This document shows, piece by piece, positions 48,287 to 56,119 of a stretch of DNA of 64,000 bases (the stretch's first letter is position 1; the number at the start of each line of letters is the position of its first letter). The translations under genes and the position numbers were made by a program. The notes under the pieces are model-generated. The model was not told where the DNA came from, made no database searches, and saw only the letters and a list, made by a program, of their open reading frames with translations. Origin of the DNA: Bradyrhizobium tropiciagri (GTDB taxonomy: Bacteria; Pseudomonadota; Alphaproteobacteria; Rhizobiales; Xanthobacteraceae); assembly GCF_018130545.1 (NCBI RefSeq), contig NZ_JAFCKF010000002.1, forward strand, positions 682,001 to 746,000. Direction: 5' to 3'.

Positions 48287-49756
48287 GTGCCTGCGCCCAG
48301 GAAAATCAACGAGAAGAAGAAAGCGCGCGGCACGCCGCCGACCCTTTTCGCCCGGCTCAACGCGCGCGTCTCGTTGCAGGCGCAAGCCGACGGCAGCATG
48401 GCGGCGCATTTCGACGACTATTCGGAACCGCTGGGGAAGTTCAGCGCCGTCGCGGTAGAGCGTGCACAGCAGCTGCCGACCGGGCTGCCGCTGTCTGCCG
48501 CCGCGCCCGACGGCGATGCGGTCGAACGCGACATCGAGCGCCTGATCCGGCAATTGGCGCGCCGTGGCCTGCTGGAATACCGCCTCGGAGGCGCGCGCGC
48601 CGACGATGATCTGGTGGTGATCGAACCGCAGCTTCCGGATTATTGGCCGCGGACGCCGAAGCTCACTGACGCGACAACGATCGTGCTGTCGCGCTTTGCC
48701 TACATGCGGCGACGCGGCGCAGAGATGGTGCTGGAATCACCGCGGGCCGGCGCGCTGTTCAGGATTCGTGATGCCGGGATTGCAGCCCTGCTCACGGCCC
48801 TCGCTACGCCGCACAAGATCAGCCAGATCCGGCGGCAAGACCGCTATCGGGGACCAGCCCTGCTCGCGCTCCTGCTGGATTGTCACATCCTCGTCGAGGC
48901 CGACGCCGCCGACCGCGATACCCTGCGGCAGGCAGAAGGCGACGACGGCCTGGTGCTGTGGGATTTCCACGATCTGCTGTTCCACACCCGCAGCACGGAA
49001 GGCCGGCAGGCCAATCCGCTCGGTGGCCTTTATCCGCACACCGGACTGATCGCGCCGCTTCCCGCGATCCGGCCGGCCTGGCCAGGCAAGACCATCAAGC
49101 TGCCGGACTCCGACCGGATCGCCTCCGCGCTCGAACGGCTGCTGCATGACAGACACTCGACGCGCGATTTCGACGATCGCAAACCGATCACGCTGGCTGA
49201 GCTTGCGGCATTCCTGAACAATGTCGCGCGGGTCCGGGCCAAATGGAGCAGCCCGCTCGAGTTTGCCGACGACGGGCCCGATATCGAATACACCAGTAGG
49301 CCGTATCCCGCAGCAGGCAGCGCCTACGAGCTTGAACTCTATCTCGCCGTCGGCAATTGCGATGGCCTCACGCCGGGGCTCTATCACTACGACGCCGATG
49401 CGCACGCGTTGGTAGCCATCGACGTCCGCCCGCAGCACCTCGAGGCCATGATGCAAAGCGCGGTCTTCGCCATGGATGCATCGTCTCGACCTCAGATCCT
49501 GATCACGATCGCCGCGCGCTTCGGCCGGATCTCGTGGAAGTACAGCGCCATCGCTTATGCGCTGATCCTGAAGGACGTCGGCGCCCTGACCCAGACGCTG
49601 TATCTGGCGGCGACGGATTTGGGCCTCGGCGGCTGTGCGATCGGCACCACCAATATCGATCTGTTCGCGAAAATGACCGGGCTCGACTTCCACGTCGAAG
49701 GACCGGTCGGCCAGTTCGCGCTGGGGCGCGGCATCGCACCATCCGCGCCCGCCTAG
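48287..49756 (+). CDS. SagB-type flavin-dependent dehydrogenase of the TOMM locus
   Basis: 489 residues. GTG start at 48287 with GAGGTGA eight bases upstream; 12 bases after the YcaO stop. N-terminal ~210 residues contain two winged-helix-like segments (LARRGLLEYRL; FAYMRRRGAEMVLESPRAG), as in SagB N-termini. The nitroreductase domain (~280-485) has the FMN-phosphate motif RHSTRDF (289-295) and YPAAGSAYELELYLAV, with GLYHYD and GLGGCAIG further on. Expected to oxidise thiazolines to aromatic thiazoles with FMN. Convergent with the carbamoyltransferase 42 bases away. Confidence 0.9.
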   Translation: MPAPRKINEKKKARGTPPTLFARLNARVSLQAQADGSMAAHFDDYSEPLGKFSAVAVERAQQLPTGLPLSAAAPDGDAVERDIERLIRQLARRGLLEYRLGGARADDDLVVIEPQLPDYWPRTPKLTDATTIVLSRFAYMRRRGAEMVLESPRAGALFRIRDAGIAALLTALATPHKISQIRRQDRYRGPALLALLLDCHILVEADAADRDTLRQAEGDDGLVLWDFHDLLFHTRSTEGRQANPLGGLYPHTGLIAPLPAIRPAWPGKTIKLPDSDRIASALERLLHDRHSTRDFDDRKPITLAELAAFLNNVARVRAKWSSPLEFADDGPDIEYTSRPYPAAGSAYELELYLAVGNCDGLTPGLYHYDADAHALVAIDVRPQHLEAMMQSAVFAMDASSRPQILITIAARFGRISWKYSAIAYALILKDVGALTQTLYLAATDLGLGGCAIGTTNIDLFAKMTGLDFHVEGPVGQFALGRGIAPSAPA

Positions 49757-49798
49757 TCCTCGATCGCCGCCACGACAGCATCACAGGGAGAGACCTGA

Positions 49799-51619
49799 TC
49801 AGCCTGCGCGGCTCGGATCTGGTGCAGCGGTCGCGGCAACGATGCTCGTGACATCGCCGAACGTATTCATGACCGGCGCAACGACCTTGTGCATCGCTGT
49901 CTTCGACACCAGCGTGTCGTGCAGCACGAGGTTGTCGATCCCGGTGGTGAGGAAGCAGCTCACGGCATCTTCAGGCGTTTCGACAATCGGCTCGCCCTTG
50001 ACGTTGAACGATGTGTTGATCAGCACCGGTACGCCGGTCAGCGCCTCGAACTCCTTCAGCAGGCGATAAAGCGTCGGGTTGGTTTCTTCCCGCACGCTCT
50101 GCACCCGCGCCGAGCCGTCGACATGCACGATCGCCGGGATCCTGTCGCGCCACTCCGGCCGCACCGGCTTTGCGATCAGCATGTAGGGCGAGTCCTCCTC
50201 GCCCTCGAATATCTCCCTCATGCGCTCGGCCAGCACGATCGGGGCGAACGGCCGGAAGGCTTGCCGATGCTTGACGCGGCTGTTGAGGATGTCCTTCATT
50301 TCGGGCTTGCGCGGATCGGCGATCAGGCTGCGATTGCCGAGCGCGCGCGGGCCGAATTCGGAACGGTCCTGGAACCAGCCGATCACGCGCTGGTCGGCGA
50401 GCAGCTTCGCGGTATCGCGGCAGATATTGTCACTGCGCTTCGCATCGACCTGGATGCGCACCAGGAAGCTTTGCAGCGCCGCCGCGACCTCGGCGTCGCT
50501 GTAGCGCCGGCCGACATAGGCGTGGTCCATCACGAACGACCGGCGCGCTTTGAGGATTTCGAGCCAACCGTAATAGGCGCAGCCGATCGCGATGCCATCA
50601 TCGCCGGCAGCGGGCTGGATCCAGATGTTCTCGAAGCCCGCCTCGCGCGCGATGCGCCCGTTGGCCACGCAGTTCAGCGCGACGCCGCCGGCGATGCAGA
50701 GGTTCTTCGCGCCGGTGGCCTCGCGCAGCCAGCGCGCCCGCGCCAGCAGCACGTACTCGGTATCGTCCTGCACCCGCCAGGCGATGTCCTCCCAGTGCCG
50801 CATCGTCGGGCTCTTGTCCCAGTTGCCGCCGTCGAGCACGAAGGGCTGCTGGTTGTCATCGCCCCAGAACGGCACGTGCAGCCTGCCATCCTTCATCTCG
50901 AGGAGATGGCCGACCTGCTCGCGGCGACCATAGGGCGCAAGGCCCATCAGCTCGCCGCACTTGTTCCAGTCGCCGAACACGTAAGTCGAGACCCTGCTGT
51001 ACAACGCGCCCAAGCCCGGCATGTTGTAGAACTCGTCCGACAACAGACCGCGCGCCGGCTCCATGAAGACCTTCTTCAGGCATTCCAGTCTGGTGTCGTC
51101 GAACCTGTAGTAGCTCTCGGACTCCCGGGCGAGTGGCGACGCACCATCCTGCGGATAGGACTCCATCGCGTCGGCCTGGTAATTGCCGACGCCGTCGACG
51201 ATCATCACGACACCGTCCTTGAACGGCGACACCGCGAATGCGCTGTAGGCATGCGCGAGGTGATGCGAGATCGACACCACCTTGTCGGACCTGGAACGAA
51301 ACAGCGGATGCTTGATCGCCTCGTTGCGCTCGGCAATCGGCAGGAAGCCCGGCATGTCCTGGTGGAGCATCCGCTCCTCCATCTCGGGTACCGGCAGGAT
51401 GTAACTGTTGCGCACCACGAGATCGACGTCGTCGAGCGTGATGCCCTCGGCGGACAGGCAGTAGTCGACGACTTCCTTGTAGAAGCCGGAAGCGTGCTTC
51501 TCGCGGGTGATGCGCTCCTTCGAGATCGCATAGGCGATCGCGCCGTCGCGCAGCAAGCAGGCGCTCACGTCATGGTCGTAGACGTTGAGACCAAGGACAT
51601 AGGTGTGTTGTTTCGGCAT
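49799..51619 (-). CDS. NodU/CmcH-type O-carbamoyltransferase
   Basis: 606 residues. N-terminal Kae1-like domain: LGLNVYDHDVSACLL, the metal-binding HHLAHAYSA (119-127), IAGGVALNCVANG and PAAGDDGIAIG. C-terminal domain: FGPRALGNRSLIADPR, RQAFRPFAPIV, VHVDGSARVQSV and INTSFNVKGEPIVETPEDA. Family members use carbamoyl phosphate and ATP to carbamoylate hydroxyl groups of sugars or antibiotics (Nod factor, tobramycin, cephamycin). It is convergent to sagB and shares the upstream GATGAAC motif with the precursor gene, so a role in the same pathway is plausible; its substrate is unknown. Confidence 0.9.
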   Translation of the reverse strand: MPKQHTYVLGLNVYDHDVSACLLRDGAIAYAISKERITREKHASGFYKEVVDYCLSAEGITLDDVDLVVRNSYILPVPEMEERMLHQDMPGFLPIAERNEAIKHPLFRSRSDKVVSISHHLAHAYSAFAVSPFKDGVVMIVDGVGNYQADAMESYPQDGASPLARESESYYRFDDTRLECLKKVFMEPARGLLSDEFYNMPGLGALYSRVSTYVFGDWNKCGELMGLAPYGRREQVGHLLEMKDGRLHVPFWGDDNQQPFVLDGGNWDKSPTMRHWEDIAWRVQDDTEYVLLARARWLREATGAKNLCIAGGVALNCVANGRIAREAGFENIWIQPAAGDDGIAIGCAYYGWLEILKARRSFVMDHAYVGRRYSDAEVAAALQSFLVRIQVDAKRSDNICRDTAKLLADQRVIGWFQDRSEFGPRALGNRSLIADPRKPEMKDILNSRVKHRQAFRPFAPIVLAERMREIFEGEEDSPYMLIAKPVRPEWRDRIPAIVHVDGSARVQSVREETNPTLYRLLKEFEALTGVPVLINTSFNVKGEPIVETPEDAVSCFLTTGIDNLVLHDTLVSKTAMHKVVAPVMNTFGDVTSIVAATAAPDPSRAG

Positions 51620-51985
51620 GGATACTCTTCGGCGGGCGACTTACTGGATGCTCGGAAAGCATGATCGTGTCGACATCAAGTTACCGATACGCTTTTCTCG
51701 AGGTCTTCAAATTCCGACTCTGTGGCCAACGATCAAATCACCGCAGATCATGATGAACAGAATGAACAGCGGATGAACGGCAAGATGAACGCAGCGCCCT
51801 GATCATATCTGCAAATAGGACGGCAACTTGACCTGATGTATCTACCTCAATAGTGTCCGCGAAATCCGCAAGAACCTTGGTGAAAATGTTGTCTTAGAAT
51901 GCGCGAACCAACGATCGGTCTCGCGCGTCTAAGCGAGACAGCCAGCATCGGTTCTGATGTCTGGAAGTGACTGGAGATCTCTGGA
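51620..51985. other. divergent promoter region, carbamoyltransferase / Gly-rich protein
   Basis: About 365 bases with no credible ORF. It contains the GATGAAC cluster (51752-51790) and a hairpin GTCTCGC/GCGAGAC near 51918-51940, closer to the Gly-rich protein gene. Confidence 0.5.
51752..51790. promoter_or_regulatory. GATGAAC repeat cluster upstream of the carbamoyltransferase
   Basis: Four copies of ATGAAC start at 51753, 51762, 51773 and 51785; three of them are GATGAAC. They are about 133 bases from the carbamoyltransferase ATG, nearly the same distance as the cluster before the TOMM precursor. Confidence 0.5.
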
Positions 51986-52264
51986 ATGACTAAACGCTAC
52001 AATATCCTGACTCGCTGCCTTGCAGCGGTCGCTTTGTTGTTCGTCTATGTCGCAAGCACCTCTGCCATCCTGGTCGGCGCCACCACGTCATCTGCGCAAG
52101 CGCAATGGCGCGGACGCGGTTATGGCTATCGCGGCGGCTGGGGCCGCGGACGCGGTTGGGGCTATGGTCGCGGCTATGGATACTACGGCGGTTACGGCTA
52201 CGGCGGTTATGTCGGTCCCCGTTGTTGGTGGACCCCGCGTGGTGTTCGGGTCTGCCGGTACTGA
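51986..52264 (+). CDS. small secreted Gly/Tyr/Arg-rich protein
   Basis: 92 residues. A signal peptide (LTRCLAAVALLFVYVASTSA, with a second possible cleavage at SSAQAQ) is followed by a Gly-rich region alternating Gly with Tyr, Trp and Arg (RGYGYRGGWGRGRGWGYGRG). The tail carries two Cys (PRCWWTPRGVRVCRY). Similar small surface proteins are frequent in Bradyrhizobium, and sulfur-globule proteins have related composition. No modifying enzyme of the radical-SAM type is nearby. Function unknown. Confidence 0.7.
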   Translation: MTKRYNILTRCLAAVALLFVYVASTSAILVGATTSSAQAQWRGRGYGYRGGWGRGRGWGYGRGYGYYGGYGYGGYVGPRCWWTPRGVRVCRY

Positions 52265-52296
52265 CAACTGCCGACACGAGCGATTTGAAGACAAAG

Positions 52297-52334
52297 ATCA
52301 GGTGCGTCGGTTTCGGCGCACCTGATTTTCTTTT
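52297..52334 (+). terminator. rho-independent terminator of the Gly-rich protein gene
   Basis: ATCAGGTGCG/CGCACCTGAT, 10-bp perfect stem, followed by TTTCTTTT. Confidence 0.8.
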
Positions 52335-52364
52335 GGGGTCCGCCTCAGCATTGGCACGCAAGAA

Positions 52365-52392
52365 AGAGCCCCGGGAGACGCGCCGGGGCTCT
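52365..52392 (-). terminator. hairpin terminator for minus-strand transcription
   Basis: AGAGCCCCGG/CCGGGGCTCT, 10-bp perfect stem. Read on the minus strand it is followed by TTCTTG, so it can end the cyclase-family transcript. Confidence 0.6.
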
Positions 52393-52579
52393 AGTCACGG
52401 GAGAGAACGCTTCAGAAAATCGGGACGCGAGGACGAGCCGCCAGCCCGATCACCCAATGCATCTACGACGTGCATCAGAGCAGATTCATCTGCCTTAGGC
52501 TGTAGCTATCTCGCAACAATCGAGCGGAATGAACAGTTTGTCCACCGGTTCCCGAGCTCGTTTAGGAACCCCACAACGG

Positions 52580-53356
52580 CTAGCCGTCGAGGATCGCGAC
52601 CGCCCTCGTCCACCCTGCCGAGGCACGCTCGATCTTCACCGGAAAGCACGACACCATGAACCCGGTCGACGGCAGCTGCTCGAGGTTGTGCAGCTTCTCG
52701 ATATGGCAATAGCCGATGTGCCGCCCGGCCTTGTGGCCTTCCCAGATCAGGCCGGCGTCCTTCGTCTCGGCATATCTCTTCGCGGTGAAAACGAACGGCG
52801 CGTCCCAGCTCCAGCCATCGATGCCGGTCAGGCGCACGCCGCGTTCGAGCAGATACATCGTCGCCTCATAGCCCATGCCGCAGCCCGAATTGACATAGTC
52901 GGGCTGGCCATACTTCGCGCCGGCGTTGGTGTTGACGACGACGATCTCGAGCGGCGACAGCGTGTGACCGATGCGCTTCAGCTCGGCTTCGACATCGCCT
53001 GCGGTCGCGACGTAGCCGTCAGGCAGATGCCGGAAGTCGAGCTTCACGCCCGGCTGGAAGCACCATTCCAGCGGCACCTCGTCGATGGTCCAGGACCGCT
53101 CGCCGCGGTTCATGGTCGGATGGAAATGCCAGGGTGCATCGAGATGGGTGCCGTTGTGGGTGGAGAGCGAGACCTGCTCGACGGCCCAGCCCTGACCGTC
53201 AGGCAGATCGGCAGCCTTCAATCCGTCGAAGAACTGCAGCATGCGCGGCAGCCCCTGCTGGTGATCGATATACTGGATGGTCGGATGATTGCCGGGCGGG
53301 TCGGCCGGAACGTCGTTCTGCAGGGGAACGGAGATATCGATCAGTCTGCGCGCCAT
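52580..53356 (-). CDS. cyclase/kynurenine-formamidase family hydrolase
   Basis: 258 residues from ATG 53356 with AGGAGG directly upstream. Metal-dependent hydrolase family: DISVPLQNDVPADPPGNHP near the start and the metal-binding THNGTHLDAPWHFHP. The late part has LTGIDGWSWDAP and GRHIGYCHIEKLHNL. Family members hydrolyse amides or cyclic compounds (for example N-formylkynurenine); the substrate here is not identifiable. Confidence 0.88.
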   Translation of the reverse strand: MARRLIDISVPLQNDVPADPPGNHPTIQYIDHQQGLPRMLQFFDGLKAADLPDGQGWAVEQVSLSTHNGTHLDAPWHFHPTMNRGERSWTIDEVPLEWCFQPGVKLDFRHLPDGYVATAGDVEAELKRIGHTLSPLEIVVVNTNAGAKYGQPDYVNSGCGMGYEATMYLLERGVRLTGIDGWSWDAPFVFTAKRYAETKDAGLIWEGHKAGRHIGYCHIEKLHNLEQLPSTGFMVSCFPVKIERASAGWTRAVAILDG

Positions 53357-53448
53357 GGTGCCTCCTCGCGGATTGTTCTTGTCAGGCCGGCGACGTCCTG
53401 CCGGTGTCGACCTCGCGTCTCGCAAGGCAGCTGGATCGATCATCCATC

Positions 53449-54020
53449 CTATTCAGGAACAATGATCGTATCCGGCGCCAGGCCGGCCTGCTGTCGCTTG
53501 TACATTGCGATGTAGGCCGCTTCGATCTGCCTCGTGAAAAGCTTTGTATCAAACAGCGGCTTGCTCAGACGGTTCTGCGCGAGCTTGGCTTTCAGGGCCC
53601 TTATCGTTTCCGGATTCGCTGCGATCTCGACCGCCCGATCTTCATATTCTTTTGCGCTATGGGCAATCAGTTCCGGCAAGCCCAGCGCGTTCAACAGGCT
53701 TGCGGCCACCCGGCCCCCCAACGCATCGCCAATCAGCGTCAAGACCGGCAAGCCTCGTAGCGCCCCAATTCGGTCAATACATTGCCGCGACCGCACCATG
53801 CCTCGGTGAGTTCAGGATCGAGTGCCAGCGCCTTGTCGTGGGATGCAATTGCTTCGTCCAGGCGCTTCAGCTTGGAGAGTACATTGCCGCGACCGAGCCA
53901 GGCCTCCGCAAGGTCAGGCTTGAGCGCCAGGGCCTTGTCGAACAGCGCGACCGCCTCAACTGGCCTTCCGGCATTCATCGCGTTGATGGCGTTTTGGTAT
54001 GCTTTTTTTGCCGCGCTCAT
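53449..54020 (-). pseudogene. TPR/O-GlcNAc-transferase-like gene, internally deleted and frameshifted
   Basis: Two minus-strand pieces in different frames. The upstream piece (54020-53739) has TPR repeats (AEAWLGRGNVLSKLKRLDEAIASHDKALALDPELTEAW) and ends GRYEACRS. The downstream piece (to 53449) is the last ~100 residues of a SPINDLY/OGT-like glycosyltransferase (LPVLTLIGDALGGRVAASLLNALGLPELIAHS). Intact relatives have several hundred residues between these parts. The simplest reading is a large internal deletion that left the ends out of frame. Confidence 0.75.
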
Positions 54021-54368
54021 CCTGCTTCCCGTGATTGCGGGCGGACACTAGCAGGCAACCAGAACGGGACAAGGTTCCCGCATGACATCCTCGCAGATAG
54101 CCCGCGCAACCTCCGGGCCCGGCCTGCGCGCGCTGCGACATTACAACCGCGACCGAACCCGTCCTGGGGTTGAACCTATCTGCCGCCCGGACGACCCATT
54201 GGCACTGGGGATTTCAGGGCCCAGTATTCGACGGCGCCGTCTGGACGAAGATATTCCGTCCGGGCGGCGTTGTTGCGTCGGTCCAGATGATCTCGAGCAA
54301 AGCTCTGTCTGCACCGGTCTCGCGCGACCAGCCCCGGGACAGTGTTGCGATGACGTCTCAGGATGGGA
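54021..54368. other. intergenic region with dispersed repeat copy A
   Basis: About 350 bases between the pseudogene and tRNA-Pro. No credible ORF; the notable content is the repeat at 54202-54276. Confidence 0.5.
54202..54276. repeat. dispersed repeat, copy A
   Basis: 75-base element whose first 26 bases (GCACTGGGGATTTCAGGGCC and following) and inner GGACGAAGATATTCCGTC are identical to copy B at 59162-59237. ACTGGG/CCCAGT and GACG/CGTC give it internal stems. Confidence 0.7.
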
Positions 54369-54445
54369 TGGTCGGGGCAGCTGGATTCGAACCAACGACC
54401 TGCAGTACCCAAAACTGCCGCGCTACCAGGCTGCGCTATACCCCG
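54369..54445 (-). tRNA. tRNA-Pro (TGG)
   Basis: 77 bases including an encoded CCA. The acceptor stem CGGGG/CCCCG pairs, the anticodon stem is GCAGT/ACTGC around loop TTTGGGT (anticodon TGG), and the T-loop reads GGTTCGAATCC. Confidence 0.95.
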
Positions 54446-54565
54446 ACATTTCCGAGAGGCCCCGTGGATACACGCTTCAGCCGGCGCCAGCAAGGCGCCG
54501 GTGCGGGGCTTACTGCTGCGACGCCGGCGGCGGTTTCCGTCCCGAAATCGCGCAGAAACGGAAGG

Positions 54566-55045
54566 CTAGTGGCCGCCGAACAGCGGATGGCCGACCCGGT
54601 CGCCGGGCTGGATGCCGTACTTCTGCGCGGTGCCGGCAATCACCTCGAGGACGCCCTTGGCGAGCCCCCGCGACGGAATGATCTTGGTCGACAGCGGCTC
54701 GGTGTTCTCGGCGATCCGCAGGATGCGCCCGTCGGCGCGGATGAAGATCATGTCGAGCGAGATGTAGGTGTTCTTCATCCACATCGACACTTCCTGCTCC
54801 GGCGTGAAGTCGAACAGCATGCCTTTGCCGTCCGCGAGCTCCTTCCGGTACATCAGGCCGGTTTCCTTCTCCTGCTCGGTGGTCGCCATCTCGACCGAGA
54901 AGACATGCACGCCTGACTTGGTGACGATCTCGAGCGGCTGGACGCTGGCGGCCTGCGCGGCCGGGGCGAGCAGCGCGCCGACCATGATGACGAGGCAGGC
55001 TATCAGCCACAGGCGGAGCCGACCAACACTACAAACGGAATTCAT
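54566..55045 (-). CDS. DUF192 family secreted protein
   Basis: 159 residues from ATG 55045. Signal peptide (LRLWLIACLVIMVGALL...AQA) followed by a DUF192 domain: VEMATTEQEKETGLMYRKEL, MLFDFTPEQEVSMWMKNTYI, LDMIFIRADGRI and the closing GDRVGHPLF. The family is widespread and periplasmic; its function is not established. Expressed toward tRNA-Pro. Confidence 0.9.
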   Translation of the reverse strand: MNSVCSVGRLRLWLIACLVIMVGALLAPAAQAASVQPLEIVTKSGVHVFSVEMATTEQEKETGLMYRKELADGKGMLFDFTPEQEVSMWMKNTYISLDMIFIRADGRILRIAENTEPLSTKIIPSRGLAKGVLEVIAGTAQKYGIQPGDRVGHPLFGGH

Positions 55046-55242
55046 CGACAAATACTCACACCGAGGAAGAATTTCCGGCGGACCCTAACCCGATGATTGC
55101 GGCAAATGCCAGAGCCGAGAGGCCTCGCCGGCGGCTCACGTTTCCGTCAGGGCACACGACGGGGGTCTTGTCTGAGCTTGACCTACTCGGACAACCGCTT
55201 CGCACTTTGCGCGAACGCGGCCCTCCGGGTCCGGGATCACGC

Positions 55243-55905
55243 TCAGTGCGACGACAGCGCCGAAGGGCCGGTCTCCGGGTGGATCTCGGCGGCCATCATG
55301 CCCTTGGAGCCGGGCCCGAACCGCACCAGCACATACTGGCCGGGGCGCAGCTCGGTCATGCCGAAGCGGCGCAGCGTCTCCATATGCACGAAGATGTCGG
55401 GCGTGCCTTCCCCGCAGGTCACGAAGCCGAAGCCGCGCAGCCGGTTGAACCACTTGACCTGCGCACGCTCGAGCCCGCTGGTCGCGGTCACCGTGACGTG
55501 GGTGCGCGGCGGCAGCATCTGCGCCGGGTGGATCGCGGTCGACTCGTCCATCGAGACGATGCGGAAGGCCTGGTAGCCCTTGGCGCGCTGCACGCATTCG
55601 ACGACGAGGCGCGCGCCCTCATAGGCGGTCTGATAGCCGTCGCGCCGCAGCACGGTCACGTGCAGCAGGATGTCGGGCCAGCCATTGTCGGGGACGATGA
55701 AGCCGTATCCCTTCGACGCGTCGAACCATTTGATGACGCCGGAGACTTCGACGAGATTGGCCGCGGCGTCGCCGAGACCGGAGAAGGCATCCAGCGCCGG
55801 ATCGCGCGGCGCGCTGCCATACTCGCCTTGTGCAATGCGACTTTGCCCAACTCCGCCGATCGGCGGCCCGCCGAGCTTCTTGGACTCAAATCCGTCCGAC
55901 CCCAT
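55243..55905 (-). CDS. double cold-shock-domain protein
   Basis: 220 residues from ATG 55905 (MGSDGFESKK). Two cold-shock domains: residues ~53-115 (GVIKWFDASKGYGFIVPDN, ILLHVTVL) and ~145-210 (VKWFNRLRGFGFVTCGEG, IFVHMETLRRFG). RNP-like aromatic motifs are present in both, so it should bind single-stranded RNA or DNA. Tandem CSD proteins of this size are typical of Rhizobiales. A GTG 15 bases upstream is an alternative start. Confidence 0.9.
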   Translation of the reverse strand: MGSDGFESKKLGGPPIGGVGQSRIAQGEYGSAPRDPALDAFSGLGDAAANLVEVSGVIKWFDASKGYGFIVPDNGWPDILLHVTVLRRDGYQTAYEGARLVVECVQRAKGYQAFRIVSMDESTAIHPAQMLPPRTHVTVTATSGLERAQVKWFNRLRGFGFVTCGEGTPDIFVHMETLRRFGMTELRPGQYVLVRFGPGSKGMMAAEIHPETGPSALSSH

Positions 55906-56119
55906 GACCCCGGACCCCACACATCAAAATGCAGATCGCCGACGTTGCGGCGCATCCTGTACGCGCTGCTCTCCGTGACCAACTCACTTGGACAACTCAC
56001 CTGGACGCTGCGCGAATCTCTTAATCAAAAGATAACACTCCCGCTTGCCGGGCATAGCTAAAAAAACGATTCTTGCCGGAACTATGAACAGGCTTGCACA
56101 GCCGCGAATCAATCGGGCA

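Larger units (their letters stand above)
52265..52579. other. intergenic region with two terminators
   Basis: About 315 bases between convergent genes, holding the two strong hairpins at 52297-52334 and 52365-52392 and no gene. Confidence 0.55.

Noticed and set aside
47000-48553. 517-codon minus-strand frame opposite the YcaO gene
   Set aside because: Shadow of the YcaO coding sequence; the plus-strand protein has clear motifs in every part.
54170-54916. Plus-strand frame running through tRNA-Pro
   Set aside because: It crosses a tRNA and the DUF192 gene antisense; the similarity of its start to another short frame near 59150 comes from the dispersed repeat.
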